A stretch of DNA of 64,000 bases from Methylobacterium bullatum (GCA_902712845.1 LR743504.1:2330001-2394000); one strand, 5' to 3'; counted from the stretch's first letter, positions 27,860 through 36,890 are shown. Numbers and translations are program-made. Notes: generated by a model not told the origin, from the sequence alone.

Positions 27860-29113
27860 TCAGTACAGCAACGCGTGCGGATAAACCTCGATCGTGTCGC
27901 CGGGCTCGATCGCGGTCACGTCGTCGTGGAGTGCCGCCAGCCCGTCGCTCCCCGTGAGCGAGGTGAGGAGGCCGGCCCCGTCCCGGGGGAACTTCACCGC
28001 CTCCAACCCACCATCGGCGACGCGCCTCAGGCTGACGCGCACGAACTCGCGGCGGCCCGCCTTCTTGCGATAGGCGAAGGTGGAGCGGACCGGGATGGCG
28101 AGGGGCGCTTCGAGGTGTTCGCCGCCCAGGCGTGCCAGCAGGGGGCGCACCACGAAGAGCAGGGTCACGTAGGCGGCCACGGGATTGCCCGGCAACCCGA
28201 CGAAGGGCGTGCCCCGCACGACGCCCATGGCCACCGGCCGGCCCGGCTTGATGCCGAGCCGCCAGAACACCAAGCTGCCGACGCTCTCCACCGCCGGCTT
28301 CACATGGTCCTCCTCGCCGGTGGAGACGCCGCCGGAGGTGAGGAGGAGATCGTGGGCGGACGCGGCCTCGGCGAGGTGAGCCGCGAGAACCGCCCGGTCG
28401 TCGCGCAGGATGCCGAGGTCGCTCACCTGCGCGCCGAGGCGCTTCAGCAGGGCGACCAGCATCACCCGGTTGGAATCGTGGATCGCCCCCGGTGCCAGGG
28501 CGGCCCCCGGTTCGGCGAGTTCGTCGCCGGTGGAGAACACCGCCACCTTGAGACGGCGGCGGACGGCCAGAGATGAGCGGCCGGTGGCGGCGGCCAAAGC
28601 CACGTCCTGCGGCGAGAGGCGCCGCCCGGCGGTGATGATCGTGCCGCCCTCGGGCACATCCTCTCCGGCGAGCCGGCGGTTCGCCCCGCGCTTCAGGCCC
28701 GCCGGCAGGACGATGCCGGTCCCCTCCAGCGTCACGTCCTCCTGCATGAAGACCGTGTCGGCGCCGCCCGGCATCCGCGCGCCGGTGAAGATGCGGACCG
28801 CGCTCGGGCCGCCCGCCATCGTCAGTCCGGCCTGGCCGGCGGCGACCCGGCCTTCGACGATCATCCGCGTCTCACCCGAAGGGGCGAGGTCGGCATGGCG
28901 CACGGCGTAGCCGTCCACCGCCGAATTGTCGAAGGGCGGCAGGTCGATCCCGGCGGTCATGTCCTCCGCCGCGACGCGTCCGTCCGCCTCGTGCAGCGGC
29001 ACGGTCTCGATCCCAGCCAGAACTGGAAGCCGCTCCGCGATCAGCGCGAGGGCGTCGTCGACGCTCATCAATCGTCCGCCGAAGGCGAAGCAATCGTCAG
29101 TCAGCTGCGCCAT
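27860..29113 (-). CDS. moeA: Molybdopterin molybdotransferase
   Basis: 417 aa. Inserts molybdate (or tungstate) into adenylated molybdopterin. Starts MAQLTDDCFAFGGRLMSVDD, which is normal for alphaproteobacterial MoeA. Conserved blocks: PPFDNSAVDGYAVR, IFTGARMPGGADTVFMQED, FSTGDELAEPG, LLTSGGVSTGEEDHVK and FVGLPGNPVAAYVT. The start overlaps the 3' end of mobB by 17 bp. This is the most canonical of three MoeA-like proteins in the operon and is presumably the general enzyme. Confidence 0.95.
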   Translation of the reverse strand: MAQLTDDCFAFGGRLMSVDDALALIAERLPVLAGIETVPLHEADGRVAAEDMTAGIDLPPFDNSAVDGYAVRHADLAPSGETRMIVEGRVAAGQAGLTMAGGPSAVRIFTGARMPGGADTVFMQEDVTLEGTGIVLPAGLKRGANRRLAGEDVPEGGTIITAGRRLSPQDVALAAATGRSSLAVRRRLKVAVFSTGDELAEPGAALAPGAIHDSNRVMLVALLKRLGAQVSDLGILRDDRAVLAAHLAEAASAHDLLLTSGGVSTGEEDHVKPAVESVGSLVFWRLGIKPGRPVAMGVVRGTPFVGLPGNPVAAYVTLLFVVRPLLARLGGEHLEAPLAIPVRSTFAYRKKAGRREFVRVSLRRVADGGLEAVKFPRDGAGLLTSLTGSDGLAALHDDVTAIEPGDTIEVYPHALLY

Positions 29114-29651
29114 GGCCTTCGATCCTGTTCAGGATGGCATCGACCGGCTCCGCCAGGGACGCGACGAGATCGGCGATGGCCGCCACGTCGTCGAGATCGA
29201 CCACGGGTATCCCCGCATCGGGAAACACTTGGTCGCTGGCGATGGCGACGATGTTCTCGTCCTGCGGATGAAGCGGCGGGCGGCCGTTGGCGTTCCGATG
29301 GATTTCGATCTTTGGATGGCCCTCGCGCTTGAAGCCTTCCACCAGCACGAGATCGCAGGGGCTGAGACGGCGCAGCAACTCGGCGAGGCTCGCCTCCTCG
29401 CCGTCGCGCACCTCGTGCATCTGCACCCAGCGAAGAGCGGATGAGATCAGCACCTCCGACGCGCCCGCCTGGCGATGCCGGTACGAATCCTTGCCCGGCT
29501 GATCCACATCGAAGGCGTGATGGGCGTGCTTGATGGTCGAGACCGTCAGCCCACGGGCGATCAGCGCGGGAATGAGCTTGGCGAGCAGGGTGGTCTTGCC
29601 CGCCCCGCTCCAGCCGGCGAGGCCCATCACCCGCATCGCGTGCTTTGTCAT
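29097..29651 (-). CDS. mobB: Molybdopterin-guanine dinucleotide biosynthesis protein MobB
   Basis: 184 aa. P-loop GTPase with Walker A LAGWSGAGKTTLLAKL, then STIKHAHHAFDVDQPGKDSY and LVLVEGFKREGHPKIEIHR. Assists MobA in forming the guanine dinucleotide cofactor used by DMSO-reductase-family enzymes such as the FDH alpha subunit in this window. ATGA overlap (29651-29648) with the MoeA-PBP gene upstream; overlaps moeA downstream. The longer open frame upstream is a shadow of the neighbouring gene. Confidence 0.94.
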   Translation of the reverse strand: MTKHAMRVMGLAGWSGAGKTTLLAKLIPALIARGLTVSTIKHAHHAFDVDQPGKDSYRHRQAGASEVLISSALRWVQMHEVRDGEEASLAELLRRLSPCDLVLVEGFKREGHPKIEIHRNANGRPPLHPQDENIVAIASDQVFPDAGIPVVDLDDVAAIADLVASLAEPVDAILNRIEGHGAAD

Positions 29652-31663
29652 GGCAAGGTCCGCGCGAGGGGGAAGCCGAGTTCGGCCAGGGCCGCCCCGG
29701 TCTCGGGCTCGGCGAGGAGCGAGAGGAAGGCGGCGAGAGCCGGTTCCCGCGCCCGGTCCTCGGCATAGGCGAAATCGTAGCGCTCGTCGGTGAGCGGCAG
29801 GAAGCCGAGGCCATAGGCGCGGGCGACGCTCTCGATGGCGACGCCCCAATCCGCCCGGCCCTGGGCCACGGCGGCGGCCACGGCGTTGTGCGAGCGGGGC
29901 TGGTTCCAGAATCCCGGCGGCCGGGCGCCGTCCAGCACCCCGTCGATGAGGAGCCGCGTCCCCGATCCGGTATTGCGGTTCACCATGATGGCGTCCGGGT
30001 CGCGGACCAGGGCCGAGACCGCCTCCGCCGCGTCCCGCCCAACGAACCGGGCATCGCCGGGGCGGAACACGACGCCCTGCATCCGCCCCCATCCCTCCGC
30101 GAGGCGCAAGCTCGGCGTGAGGAAGGGCGTGTTGTAGCGGCCGGTCTCGGGGTCGAGGAGATGCATCGCGGCGATGTCGCATTCGCCCCGCTTGAGGGAG
30201 GCGAGGCCCCCGGAGGAGCCGACCCAGATGGTGCGGGCGCGGATGCCGCGTTCGGCCAGGCGTCCGACGACGGCGTCGAGGCCGATGCAATGGCTGCCCA
30301 CGATGGTGAGGTCGGGCGCGCGGGTGCCGGCCCCGATCCGCGACAAGTTCACCCGCTCGCCGGCCTCCATCCCCGCCCGCGCGGCGGGGATCGCGAAGAA
30401 GCCGTCGGCCTGGGAAAAAGCCGTCACCGAGCCGGAGCCCTTGGAGAGCGGGACCGCGACGGGAGCGTCCCGCCCGTGGGTGAGCGAGGCCATGACGAAT
30501 TCCATCCGCCCGCGTTCGGAGGCGATGCGCTGGGGAAGTACCGCCTCGACGCTGTCCTCCTCCCGTGGGGGAAGCCCCGCCAGCGACCGGACGAGGGGCA
30601 CCACGAATTCGTGGAAGGTGAACATCGCCGAGGTGGGGAAGCCCGGCAGCACGACGATGGCCTTGCCCTGCGCCTTGGCGAGGCAGAGGGGCTTGCCAGG
30701 CTTGAGGGCGACGCCGTGGACGAGGATGCCGGGCTCGCCGAGGCGCGAGAGGATGCGGTGCGAGACGTCGCCCGCGCCCTTCGAGGTGCCGCCCGACAGG
30801 ACGACCACGTCGCACTTCGATAGGGCCGCGCGGATCGCGGCCTCTAAAGCCGCTTCGTCGTCGGCGACGATGCCGTAGGGTACCGCATCGCCGCCATTCT
30901 CGGCGACCGACGCGGCCACGATGGCCCCGTTCGAATCGTAGATCCCGGCGGGCGGCAGGGGCTGGCCCGGAGCCGTGAGTTCGTCGCCGGTGGAGAGCAC
31001 GGCGATCCTCGGGCGGCGCACAACCTCGATCTCGGCGAGGCCGCAGGCGGCGAGCATGCCGATCTCCCGCGCCGTGATCACGGTGCCCTTGCGCAGAACG
31101 GTCTCGCCGCGCGCCATGTCGGAGCCGGCATAGCCGACGAACTGCCCGGGTGCCGCCGCCCGGTCGAGGTCGATGGCGAGCGGACCGTCGCCGGACGCGA
31201 TGCCTGTAGCCTCCACCATTACCACCGCGTCGGCTCCGCGCGGCATCACCCCGCCGGTGGCGATGGCCGTCGCCGTGCCGGGCAGGACCACGAGCCGGGG
31301 TGCGACGCCGCAGGCGAGGATCTCGTGGTTGAGGCCGAGCCGGCGCGGCTCGGCCTGGCTCGCGCCGAGGCTGTCGGCGGCGCGGAGGGCGAAACCGTCG
31401 ACGAGGGCGCGATCGAAGGGAGGCACGTCGATGGGCGAGGCGACGTCGCCCGCCAGGACGCGGCCGAGGCAGGCGGCCAGCGGCACGGTCTCTCCCGGCA
31501 GCGCGGCGTGCGGGATCGCTGCGCGAAACCGCGAGACGGCCTCGTCCCGGCCGACCACCTGGAGGAACTGTTCCTGGCGTGCCGCACGCGACAGCCTCGC
31601 CAGGAAATCCTCTCTCGTCTCAATTCCGTCGGGGCGGTTCACAGGGGCACGATCTCGATCCAC
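29648..31663 (-). CDS. MoeA-PBP fusion protein (molybdenum cofactor biosynthesis / oxyanion-binding-like domain)
   Basis: 671 aa, about 250 longer than MoeA. Residues 1-430 are MoeA-like: VPPFDRALVDGFALRA, GGVMPRGADAVVMVEA, VLSTGDELTAPGQPL, VVLSGGTSKGAGDVSHRIL and VVLPGFPTSAMFTFHEF. Residues 440-671 are a periplasmic-binding-protein-like domain without a signal peptide: LTIVGSHCIGLDAVVG, WVGSSGGLASLKRGECDIAA, NRNTGSGTRLLIDGVL and GRADWGVAIESVARAYGLGF. Such fusions are known; the C-domain may sense or channel molybdate/tungstate to the MoeA site. Cytosolic. Coupled to mobB downstream and overlapping the MoeA-like gene upstream by 25 bp. Confidence 0.9.
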   Translation of the reverse strand: MDRDRAPVNRPDGIETREDFLARLSRAARQEQFLQVVGRDEAVSRFRAAIPHAALPGETVPLAACLGRVLAGDVASPIDVPPFDRALVDGFALRAADSLGASQAEPRRLGLNHEILACGVAPRLVVLPGTATAIATGGVMPRGADAVVMVEATGIASGDGPLAIDLDRAAAPGQFVGYAGSDMARGETVLRKGTVITAREIGMLAACGLAEIEVVRRPRIAVLSTGDELTAPGQPLPPAGIYDSNGAIVAASVAENGGDAVPYGIVADDEAALEAAIRAALSKCDVVVLSGGTSKGAGDVSHRILSRLGEPGILVHGVALKPGKPLCLAKAQGKAIVVLPGFPTSAMFTFHEFVVPLVRSLAGLPPREEDSVEAVLPQRIASERGRMEFVMASLTHGRDAPVAVPLSKGSGSVTAFSQADGFFAIPAARAGMEAGERVNLSRIGAGTRAPDLTIVGSHCIGLDAVVGRLAERGIRARTIWVGSSGGLASLKRGECDIAAMHLLDPETGRYNTPFLTPSLRLAEGWGRMQGVVFRPGDARFVGRDAAEAVSALVRDPDAIMVNRNTGSGTRLLIDGVLDGARPPGFWNQPRSHNAVAAAVAQGRADWGVAIESVARAYGLGFLPLTDERYDFAYAEDRAREPALAAFLSLLAEPETGAALAELGFPLARTLP

Positions 31664-32745
31664 TCGCCCTCAGGGTAGCCTTCCCGCTCCGGCGGCACCA
31701 GAACCGCGCCCTCGGCGAGGATCAGGCGACGCAGCGGCAGATCCCCGCCGCCTGTGGGCTCCACGCCCTCGCGCGTCCTGCGCACGAAGACGATCTCGCT
31801 CATGCCGACGGTCGAGGCGATCTTCCGGGTGAGGCGGCCTTTGACGCCCTCGGGCTGAATCGCTCCGGAGAGCCGGGCCAGCAAGGGCCGCCCGAGGGCG
31901 AGGACGACCGCGAGGGCGGCGTCCGGCCGGCCGGGCACCAGCAGGACCGGGACCGCCCCGATCCGGCCGAAGCCGGCGCTCTCCCCCGGATGCAGGGCGA
32001 TCCCGTGCGCGTCGAGGCGGCCCGCTCGGGCAAGGGCCTCCGCGCTGTGATCGGTGCGGCCGAACCCGGTGCCGCCGACCACGAACACCGCGTCGGCCCC
32101 ATCGACCCGCAGTGCCGCGGCGATGGCGCCCGCGTCACGCTCGGAATCGCTCGCGGTGATCCGCACTCCCGCCTCCGAGGCCCAGCCGGCGACCGCCGAG
32201 GCGGAACCAGGGCCGATTCCGACGATGTGGAGACGGGGCCTTCGGACCAAAACCGTATCGATCCCGGCGCTAAGGAGGGAGAGGGCTCGGAGCGGCGTCA
32301 GCCGCTCGCCGGCCTGCGCCAGCACGTCTCCGCGCGCGACCTCCTGACCGACGCGGGAGACGCCCTCGCCCTGCGCCGCATCGGAGACGATGTCCCCATC
32401 GGCGCCGACCGCGTCCGGCGTCAGCACGGTGTCGGTGCGCGGCGGCAGCGCGTCGCCATCCTCCACCCATGGGGGCGGTCCACGCAGGGTGACGGGTGCG
32501 TAGGGGGAGGCCCCGGTCACATCCCCGGCGGCCACGGCCCAACCGTCACGGCGCGCTCGCGGTTCGGCGGGACGATCGGTGAGGGCCACCACATCCTCGG
32601 CAAGGACGAAGCCGATCCCCTCTCCAAGAGGTACGAGGATGGTGGCGACGGGCGCGGCCGCGAGAAGTCGCGCCAAGGCCTCGTCGAGGGGCATCGAGGC
32701 CGAAGTGGCGGACCGGATCGACATGCACCGAAACGGATGCTGCAT
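31639..32745 (-). CDS. Divergent MoeA-like molybdopterin-binding protein
   Basis: 368 aa, shorter than MoeA. The N-terminal part (PLDEALARLLAAAPVATILV, RDGWAVAAGDV) follows MoeA domains I-III. The central MPT-binding core is weakly conserved: LHIVGIGPGSASA, VFVVGGTGFGRTDHSAEAL and LLVPGRPDAALAVVLALGRP. The usual TGDEL, SGG(V/T)S and LPGNP motifs are altered, so catalysis is doubtful and an accessory or substrate-presenting role is possible. First gene of the four-gene cofactor operon. The start is uncertain: 32745 or the ATG at 32724 (MSIRSATSAS). Confidence 0.8.
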   Translation of the reverse strand: MQHPFRCMSIRSATSASMPLDEALARLLAAAPVATILVPLGEGIGFVLAEDVVALTDRPAEPRARRDGWAVAAGDVTGASPYAPVTLRGPPPWVEDGDALPPRTDTVLTPDAVGADGDIVSDAAQGEGVSRVGQEVARGDVLAQAGERLTPLRALSLLSAGIDTVLVRRPRLHIVGIGPGSASAVAGWASEAGVRITASDSERDAGAIAAALRVDGADAVFVVGGTGFGRTDHSAEALARAGRLDAHGIALHPGESAGFGRIGAVPVLLVPGRPDAALAVVLALGRPLLARLSGAIQPEGVKGRLTRKIASTVGMSEIVFVRRTREGVEPTGGGDLPLRRLILAEGAVLVPPEREGYPEGEWIEIVPL

Positions 32746-32907
32746 TGCAGGCGGACGGGCAACCCCCGGCCGTGGCGGATCAACCGAGCGGTGGCCGACG
32801 GGGCAGACAGGATACGTTGGCGCCGGTAAAAGCCGGTCCGGTCGGATGTCTCAGCGGATGCGCATGCTAAAGTCGAACATCTGCCAATATCGATGACCCA
32901 AACCGAC

Positions 32908-33016
32908 CACCTCCTCCTGAGGCGCCCGCACGGGCGGCCTCGAAGGAGGCCTCGACTTGTCGCGCGATCCCTGGAGCCCTCCTTCGAGGCCGCTCCGCGG
33001 CACCCCAGGATGAGGT
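32908..33016. repeat. Dispersed palindromic repeat, copy 2
   Basis: Left end ACCTCCTCCTGAGGCG, internal CTCGAAGGAGG and CCTCCTTCGAGGCCGC, right end CCCCAGGATGAGGT. It lies between the divergently transcribed cofactor operon and the WD40-cytochrome gene, so it may affect transcripts entering either. The rest of 32746-33088 shows no gene. Confidence 0.85.
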
Positions 33017-33088
33017 AAAGCTTTGGACAAACGACTGAAACAGGCTCTGATTTTCAGTATTCTTGGCACCTCGTAGGAGAGCGACGGC

Positions 33089-34429
33089 GTGGCGCAGGCA
33101 TCCGTGTTCTCCGTTCGAGCTCGATCCTGGCGGGCCGCGATCCGCCATGCCTGGTCGATCTGCGCGGCGCTCCTCATCCTCTCCGCTCCCCTTCCGGCCT
33201 CGGCCCAGCTGCGCGGGCATGGCGGGCCGGTCCGGGCCCTGGCCATCGCGGCGGACGGACGCATGGCGATCTCCGGCGGGTTCGATCAATCGGCCATCCT
33301 GTGGGGGATCGACCAGGGTGCGGCCCTGGCGATCCTGCGGTTCCACGATGGTGCGGTGAATGCCGTCGCCGCCCTCGACGAGGGCCGCTTCGTTACGGCG
33401 AGCGAGGATGGACGCATCGCCCTGTGGCAGGGCGGGCGCCCCAAGCCGGTGGACGTCTTCGCCGACCATTCCGGCCCCATCGTCGCCCTCGCAGTCTCGG
33501 CGGACGGGACGCACCTCGCCTCCGCGTCGTGGGACGGCACCGCGCAGATACGGCCCCTTGCCGGCGGAAAGGTGCGGGTGCTGCGGGGCCATGCCGGCAA
33601 CGTCAACGCCGTGGCCTTCCTGGCGGATGGCCGGCCCGTGACGGGAGGCTACGACGCCACCTTGCGGATCTGGCCTCTCACCGAGACCGACGGGCCGCCG
33701 CGCATCGTTCAACTGCCGTCACCGGTCAACGCCGTGGCCGTGACGCAGGACGGTGAGATCGCCGTGGCCGGGGCTGACAGCGTGGTGAGGTTCCTGTCCA
33801 CCGACGGCATCATCCGTGCGTCGGTCGACCTCGCGACCAACCCCGTCATCGGGCTCGCCGTGTCGCCGGACGGGCGACGGGTGGCGGCCGCCACGGTGGC
33901 GGGCACCGTGGCGCTGATCGATAGACATGCCGCCAAGGTGGCGTTCAGCCTCGTCGGCCCCGGACTTCCGGTCTGGTCTCTCGCCTTCCGGCCGGACGGG
34001 ACCGAGTTGCTGACCGGAGGCGGCGATCGGCTGGTGCGCCGCTGGGATGCCAGGACCGGCGAGCCGATCGGGCCGCTGCCGATGGCGCGGCCGGCGGATT
34101 CCCTGGCCGCCTATAAGGGCGATCACGGGGCCGAGGTGTTCCGTGCTTGCGTCGCCTGCCACACCCTGACGCCGGAGGACGGCAACCGTGCCGGCCCCAC
34201 CCTGAGCGGCGTGTTCGGCCGTCGCATCGCCACCGCCGACGGCTACAATTTCTCGCAGGCCCTGAAGAGCCTCGACATCGTTTGGGATGCGCGGACCATT
34301 GCGAAGCTCTTCGAGATCGGCCCGTCCCGCTACACCCCCGGCACCAAGATGCCGGAACAGACGATCAACGACCCGGACGACCGCGAGGCCCTGGTGCGCT
34401 TCCTCGAAAAGGCGACTAAGACGCAGTAG
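33089..34429 (+). CDS. Periplasmic WD40-repeat / c-type cytochrome fusion protein
   Basis: 446 aa. Signal peptide to about residue 40 (SAPLPASAQ). About seven WD40-like repeats follow (for example LRGHGGPVRALAIAADGRMA, FADHSGPIVALAVSADGTHL, LRGHAGNVNAVAFLADGRP), forming a beta-propeller. The C-terminal class I cytochrome c domain has haem motif CVACH (about residue 352) in FRACVACHTLTPEDGNRAG and a distal Met in TPGTKMPEQT. Exported and haem-loaded; probably an electron carrier docked through the propeller. Next to the FDH locus, so it could take electrons in that pathway, but this is context only. The start codon could also be nearby; no clear site is seen. Confidence 0.87.
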   Translation: MAQASVFSVRARSWRAAIRHAWSICAALLILSAPLPASAQLRGHGGPVRALAIAADGRMAISGGFDQSAILWGIDQGAALAILRFHDGAVNAVAALDEGRFVTASEDGRIALWQGGRPKPVDVFADHSGPIVALAVSADGTHLASASWDGTAQIRPLAGGKVRVLRGHAGNVNAVAFLADGRPVTGGYDATLRIWPLTETDGPPRIVQLPSPVNAVAVTQDGEIAVAGADSVVRFLSTDGIIRASVDLATNPVIGLAVSPDGRRVAAATVAGTVALIDRHAAKVAFSLVGPGLPVWSLAFRPDGTELLTGGGDRLVRRWDARTGEPIGPLPMARPADSLAAYKGDHGAEVFRACVACHTLTPEDGNRAGPTLSGVFGRRIATADGYNFSQALKSLDIVWDARTIAKLFEIGPSRYTPGTKMPEQTINDPDDREALVRFLEKATKTQ

Positions 34430-34548
34430 TCCACCGATGCTTCACTGCGTGTCACGAAATTCCCGGTCACGGTCGGTCGGCGCCCGGAACGCGACGGCGC
34501 TGCGGAAGGTTCGTGAAACCCCTTTTTGAGTCGTTTTTCCAAGACTTT

Positions 34549-34659
34549 ACCTCATCCTGAGGTGCCGCGTAGCGGCCTCGAAGGAGGGCTCCGGAACTCA
34601 CCGAGCGAACTGGAGGGCTCTTTCGAGCCCCGCTGACGCGGGCGCCTCTGGATGAGTTC
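34549..34659. repeat. Dispersed palindromic repeat, copy 3
   Basis: Left end ACCTCATCCTGAGGTGCCGC, internal CTCGAAGGAGGGCTCC, right half more degenerate (CTCTTTCGAGCCCCGC, CTCTGGATGAGTT). It lies between the convergent 3' ends of the WD40-cytochrome gene and the Fe-S protein gene. Confidence 0.8.
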
Positions 34660-34719
34660 GCCTGCTGGGAAGATCATTTCGGCAGGAGCGTCCGCTGGGA
34701 AATCGGACCAAACTGGCTC

Positions 34720-36762
34720 TCAAGCGCCGCCGTTCCCGCCTGTCTCCCGCGCGCGAAAATAATCCTCCGAGGTCCGCGGCTTCGACCGCTCCGGCGCCGT
34801 GTGCGGATCGAAGGCCTCGTTGACGACGACTTCGACGCGGCAGGTGTCGCACATCATCAGGGTGCGGATCCTGGCCTCGCCGGCGCTGCCCCTGAACATC
34901 CAGTGGCGCCCCTGAAGCTTCTCGATGACCCGCTCGATGCTGCTGCGCGTGCCGAAGGGCTTGCCGCAGGACACACAATCGAACGGCTCCTCCTCCTTGA
35001 CGATGCGGCGCGGCTGGCTCCAGGCGGCGAAATCCACCTGCGGCTTCAGGGTGATCACATTCTCCGGGCAGGTGGCGGCGCAGAGCCCGCATTGCACGCA
35101 GAGGCTTTCCTCGAAGGCCAGCAGCGGCCGGTCCTGGCTGTCGCTGAGGGCGTGGGTCGGGCAGGTACCGACGCAGGCGAGGCACAGGGTGCAATCCTCG
35201 CTGCGAAAATCGAGGCCGCCGAAGGGGGATCCGGCCTCCAAGGGGACCACGGCCACGGGGGCCGGGGCGGCCACATGCATCTCGCGGAAGGCGAATTGCA
35301 GCACGTTGCGCTTGGGGCCGACCGGCATGAAGGCGGCAGGAACCGGCGCGGGGGTGCCGAAGCTGCCGGACGACAGGGCGGCACCGAGCAGATCCGGATC
35401 GTCGGTCTCGATCAGGGAGACCACGGGCGTCCCGTCGGCGGCACCGTACCCCAATGCCCCGGCGAGCGTGTCGGCGAGAAGCACCATCCTGCGCAAGGGC
35501 GCGATGTCGTGCTTGGGACGGTCCCGGACGAGGAGGCGGATCCCCACGGCGCCGTAGGCGAGAAGCGCGGCGGCGGCCTCCGGGCCGAGCTGCGTGACCT
35601 CGTTGACGGCGACCGGCAGCACGTTGGCCGGCAGGCCGTCCCCGTAGCGCGCCAGCGCCTCGATGAGGGGTTCGCCATGCTCGGCATCATGGAACAGCAC
35701 GACGCCATTCCGTCCCCCGGCCTCGTGATAGGCGCGCATGAGGGTGCGCAGCCGCCGCATCAGCGCATCGGCGGCGGGCAGGGCGTAGGCGGCCGCACCC
35801 GTGGGGCACACCGAGGCGCAGGAGCCGCAGCCGGCGCAGATGTAAGGGTCGATGGCCACGTGATCGCCGGCGGGCGCGATGGCCCCGGTGGGGCAGACAT
35901 CGAGGCAGCGGGTGCAGCCGGTGATGCGCGACCGCGAATGAGCGCAGAGATCGGCCTGGAAATCGACGAAGCGCGCCTTCTCGAACTCGCCGACGAGATG
36001 GGAGATCGTGAAGATCGCCCGCTCCACGGCGGCCGGGTCGCCGGGATCGGCGCGGACATAGCCGCTGCGCAGGTCGTGCGCGGGAAACAGCGGCGTCCCG
36101 CCCGTCAGGTCGAGGACCACGTCGCAGGTGGAGGTGGCGCCGTTGCGCGCAGGGCCGAAGGAGAGGGATTGTCGGGATGACGGGCTCGGCACCGCGTAAT
36201 CGTCGATGCGCAGGGAGAATGCCCCGAGATGCCCGCTCGCCGACACAACGGTGCCCTGCAGCACGGGAAATTCGTGACGGCGCGGCACCGGCACGTCGCG
36301 CGGGCGGCTGAGCAGCACCGTCACGTCGAGATGATCGGCAAGGCGGCGTCCGGCCTCGATGGCGGTCTCGTCGCTGCCATAGATAAGGGCGACGCCCTGG
36401 CTGACCATCGCGACGGTGCCGGGCACGGGCGACGTCTCGGCCGCGGCGGCGAGGAGGGCCGCGATCTTCGGTCCGGCCGCGTGGGCCTCCTTCGACCAGC
36501 CCGCATTCTCGCGAATGTTGGCATAGGTCACGCGGGCGTCCGCCCCGGAGCCGGCGGCGACGTCGGTGAAGAGGGGAGCCTGGAGCGTGCACGAGACGGT
36601 GACGGGCGCGCCCTGCGCCAGGGCGTCCTCGAACCGGGCGATCTCTCGCCCGCAGAGTTGATCGGCGGTCTCCAGGCGGCCGCCGCACGCCTTGCCGATC
36701 GCCGCTCCGTCGAGGGCGATGGTCTCATCGCAGGAGCACGCGAACACGATCCGGTCGGACAC
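34720..36762 (-). CDS. Multi-cluster 4Fe-4S protein of the formate dehydrogenase locus
   Basis: 680 aa from a GTG at 36762 with GGGG 8 nt upstream. The N-terminal 250 residues have no motif that I can name. Two ferredoxin-type pairs follow: CTRCLDVCPTGAI with CAGCGSCASVCPTGA (about residues 285-325), and CTLCLACVGTCPTHAL with CVQCGLCAATCPENVI (about 535-580), so up to four [4Fe-4S] clusters. Further C-terminal cysteines (CVSCGKPFGTR, CDTCR) look zinc- or cluster-binding. No signal peptide, so cytosolic. It is common beside FDH accessory genes in rhizobia and methylobacteria; an electron-transfer or cluster-delivery role in FDH maturation is inferred. Divergent from the accessory operon. Confidence 0.85.
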   Translation of the reverse strand: MSDRIVFACSCDETIALDGAAIGKACGGRLETADQLCGREIARFEDALAQGAPVTVSCTLQAPLFTDVAAGSGADARVTYANIRENAGWSKEAHAAGPKIAALLAAAAETSPVPGTVAMVSQGVALIYGSDETAIEAGRRLADHLDVTVLLSRPRDVPVPRRHEFPVLQGTVVSASGHLGAFSLRIDDYAVPSPSSRQSLSFGPARNGATSTCDVVLDLTGGTPLFPAHDLRSGYVRADPGDPAAVERAIFTISHLVGEFEKARFVDFQADLCAHSRSRITGCTRCLDVCPTGAIAPAGDHVAIDPYICAGCGSCASVCPTGAAAYALPAADALMRRLRTLMRAYHEAGGRNGVVLFHDAEHGEPLIEALARYGDGLPANVLPVAVNEVTQLGPEAAAALLAYGAVGIRLLVRDRPKHDIAPLRRMVLLADTLAGALGYGAADGTPVVSLIETDDPDLLGAALSSGSFGTPAPVPAAFMPVGPKRNVLQFAFREMHVAAPAPVAVVPLEAGSPFGGLDFRSEDCTLCLACVGTCPTHALSDSQDRPLLAFEESLCVQCGLCAATCPENVITLKPQVDFAAWSQPRRIVKEEEPFDCVSCGKPFGTRSSIERVIEKLQGRHWMFRGSAGEARIRTLMMCDTCRVEVVVNEAFDPHTAPERSKPRTSEDYFRARETGGNGGA

Positions 36763-36890
36763 AGATTTACCCCGAACGTTTGGTCACAGCGGCGAGGGTA
36801 CCAGCCCACTCGCGCTCAGGTTGGTGCATCGTATACTATAACCGCTCGAAACTAGGACCCGACATACGGGCGCAGGTAGAACCGAAACGC

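Noticed and set aside
32878..33018. Intrinsic terminator between the cofactor operon and the WD40-cytochrome gene
   Set aside because: The stem here is the dispersed palindromic repeat, which also occurs elsewhere and lacks a T tract; it lies at the divergent 5' side, where termination is not expected.
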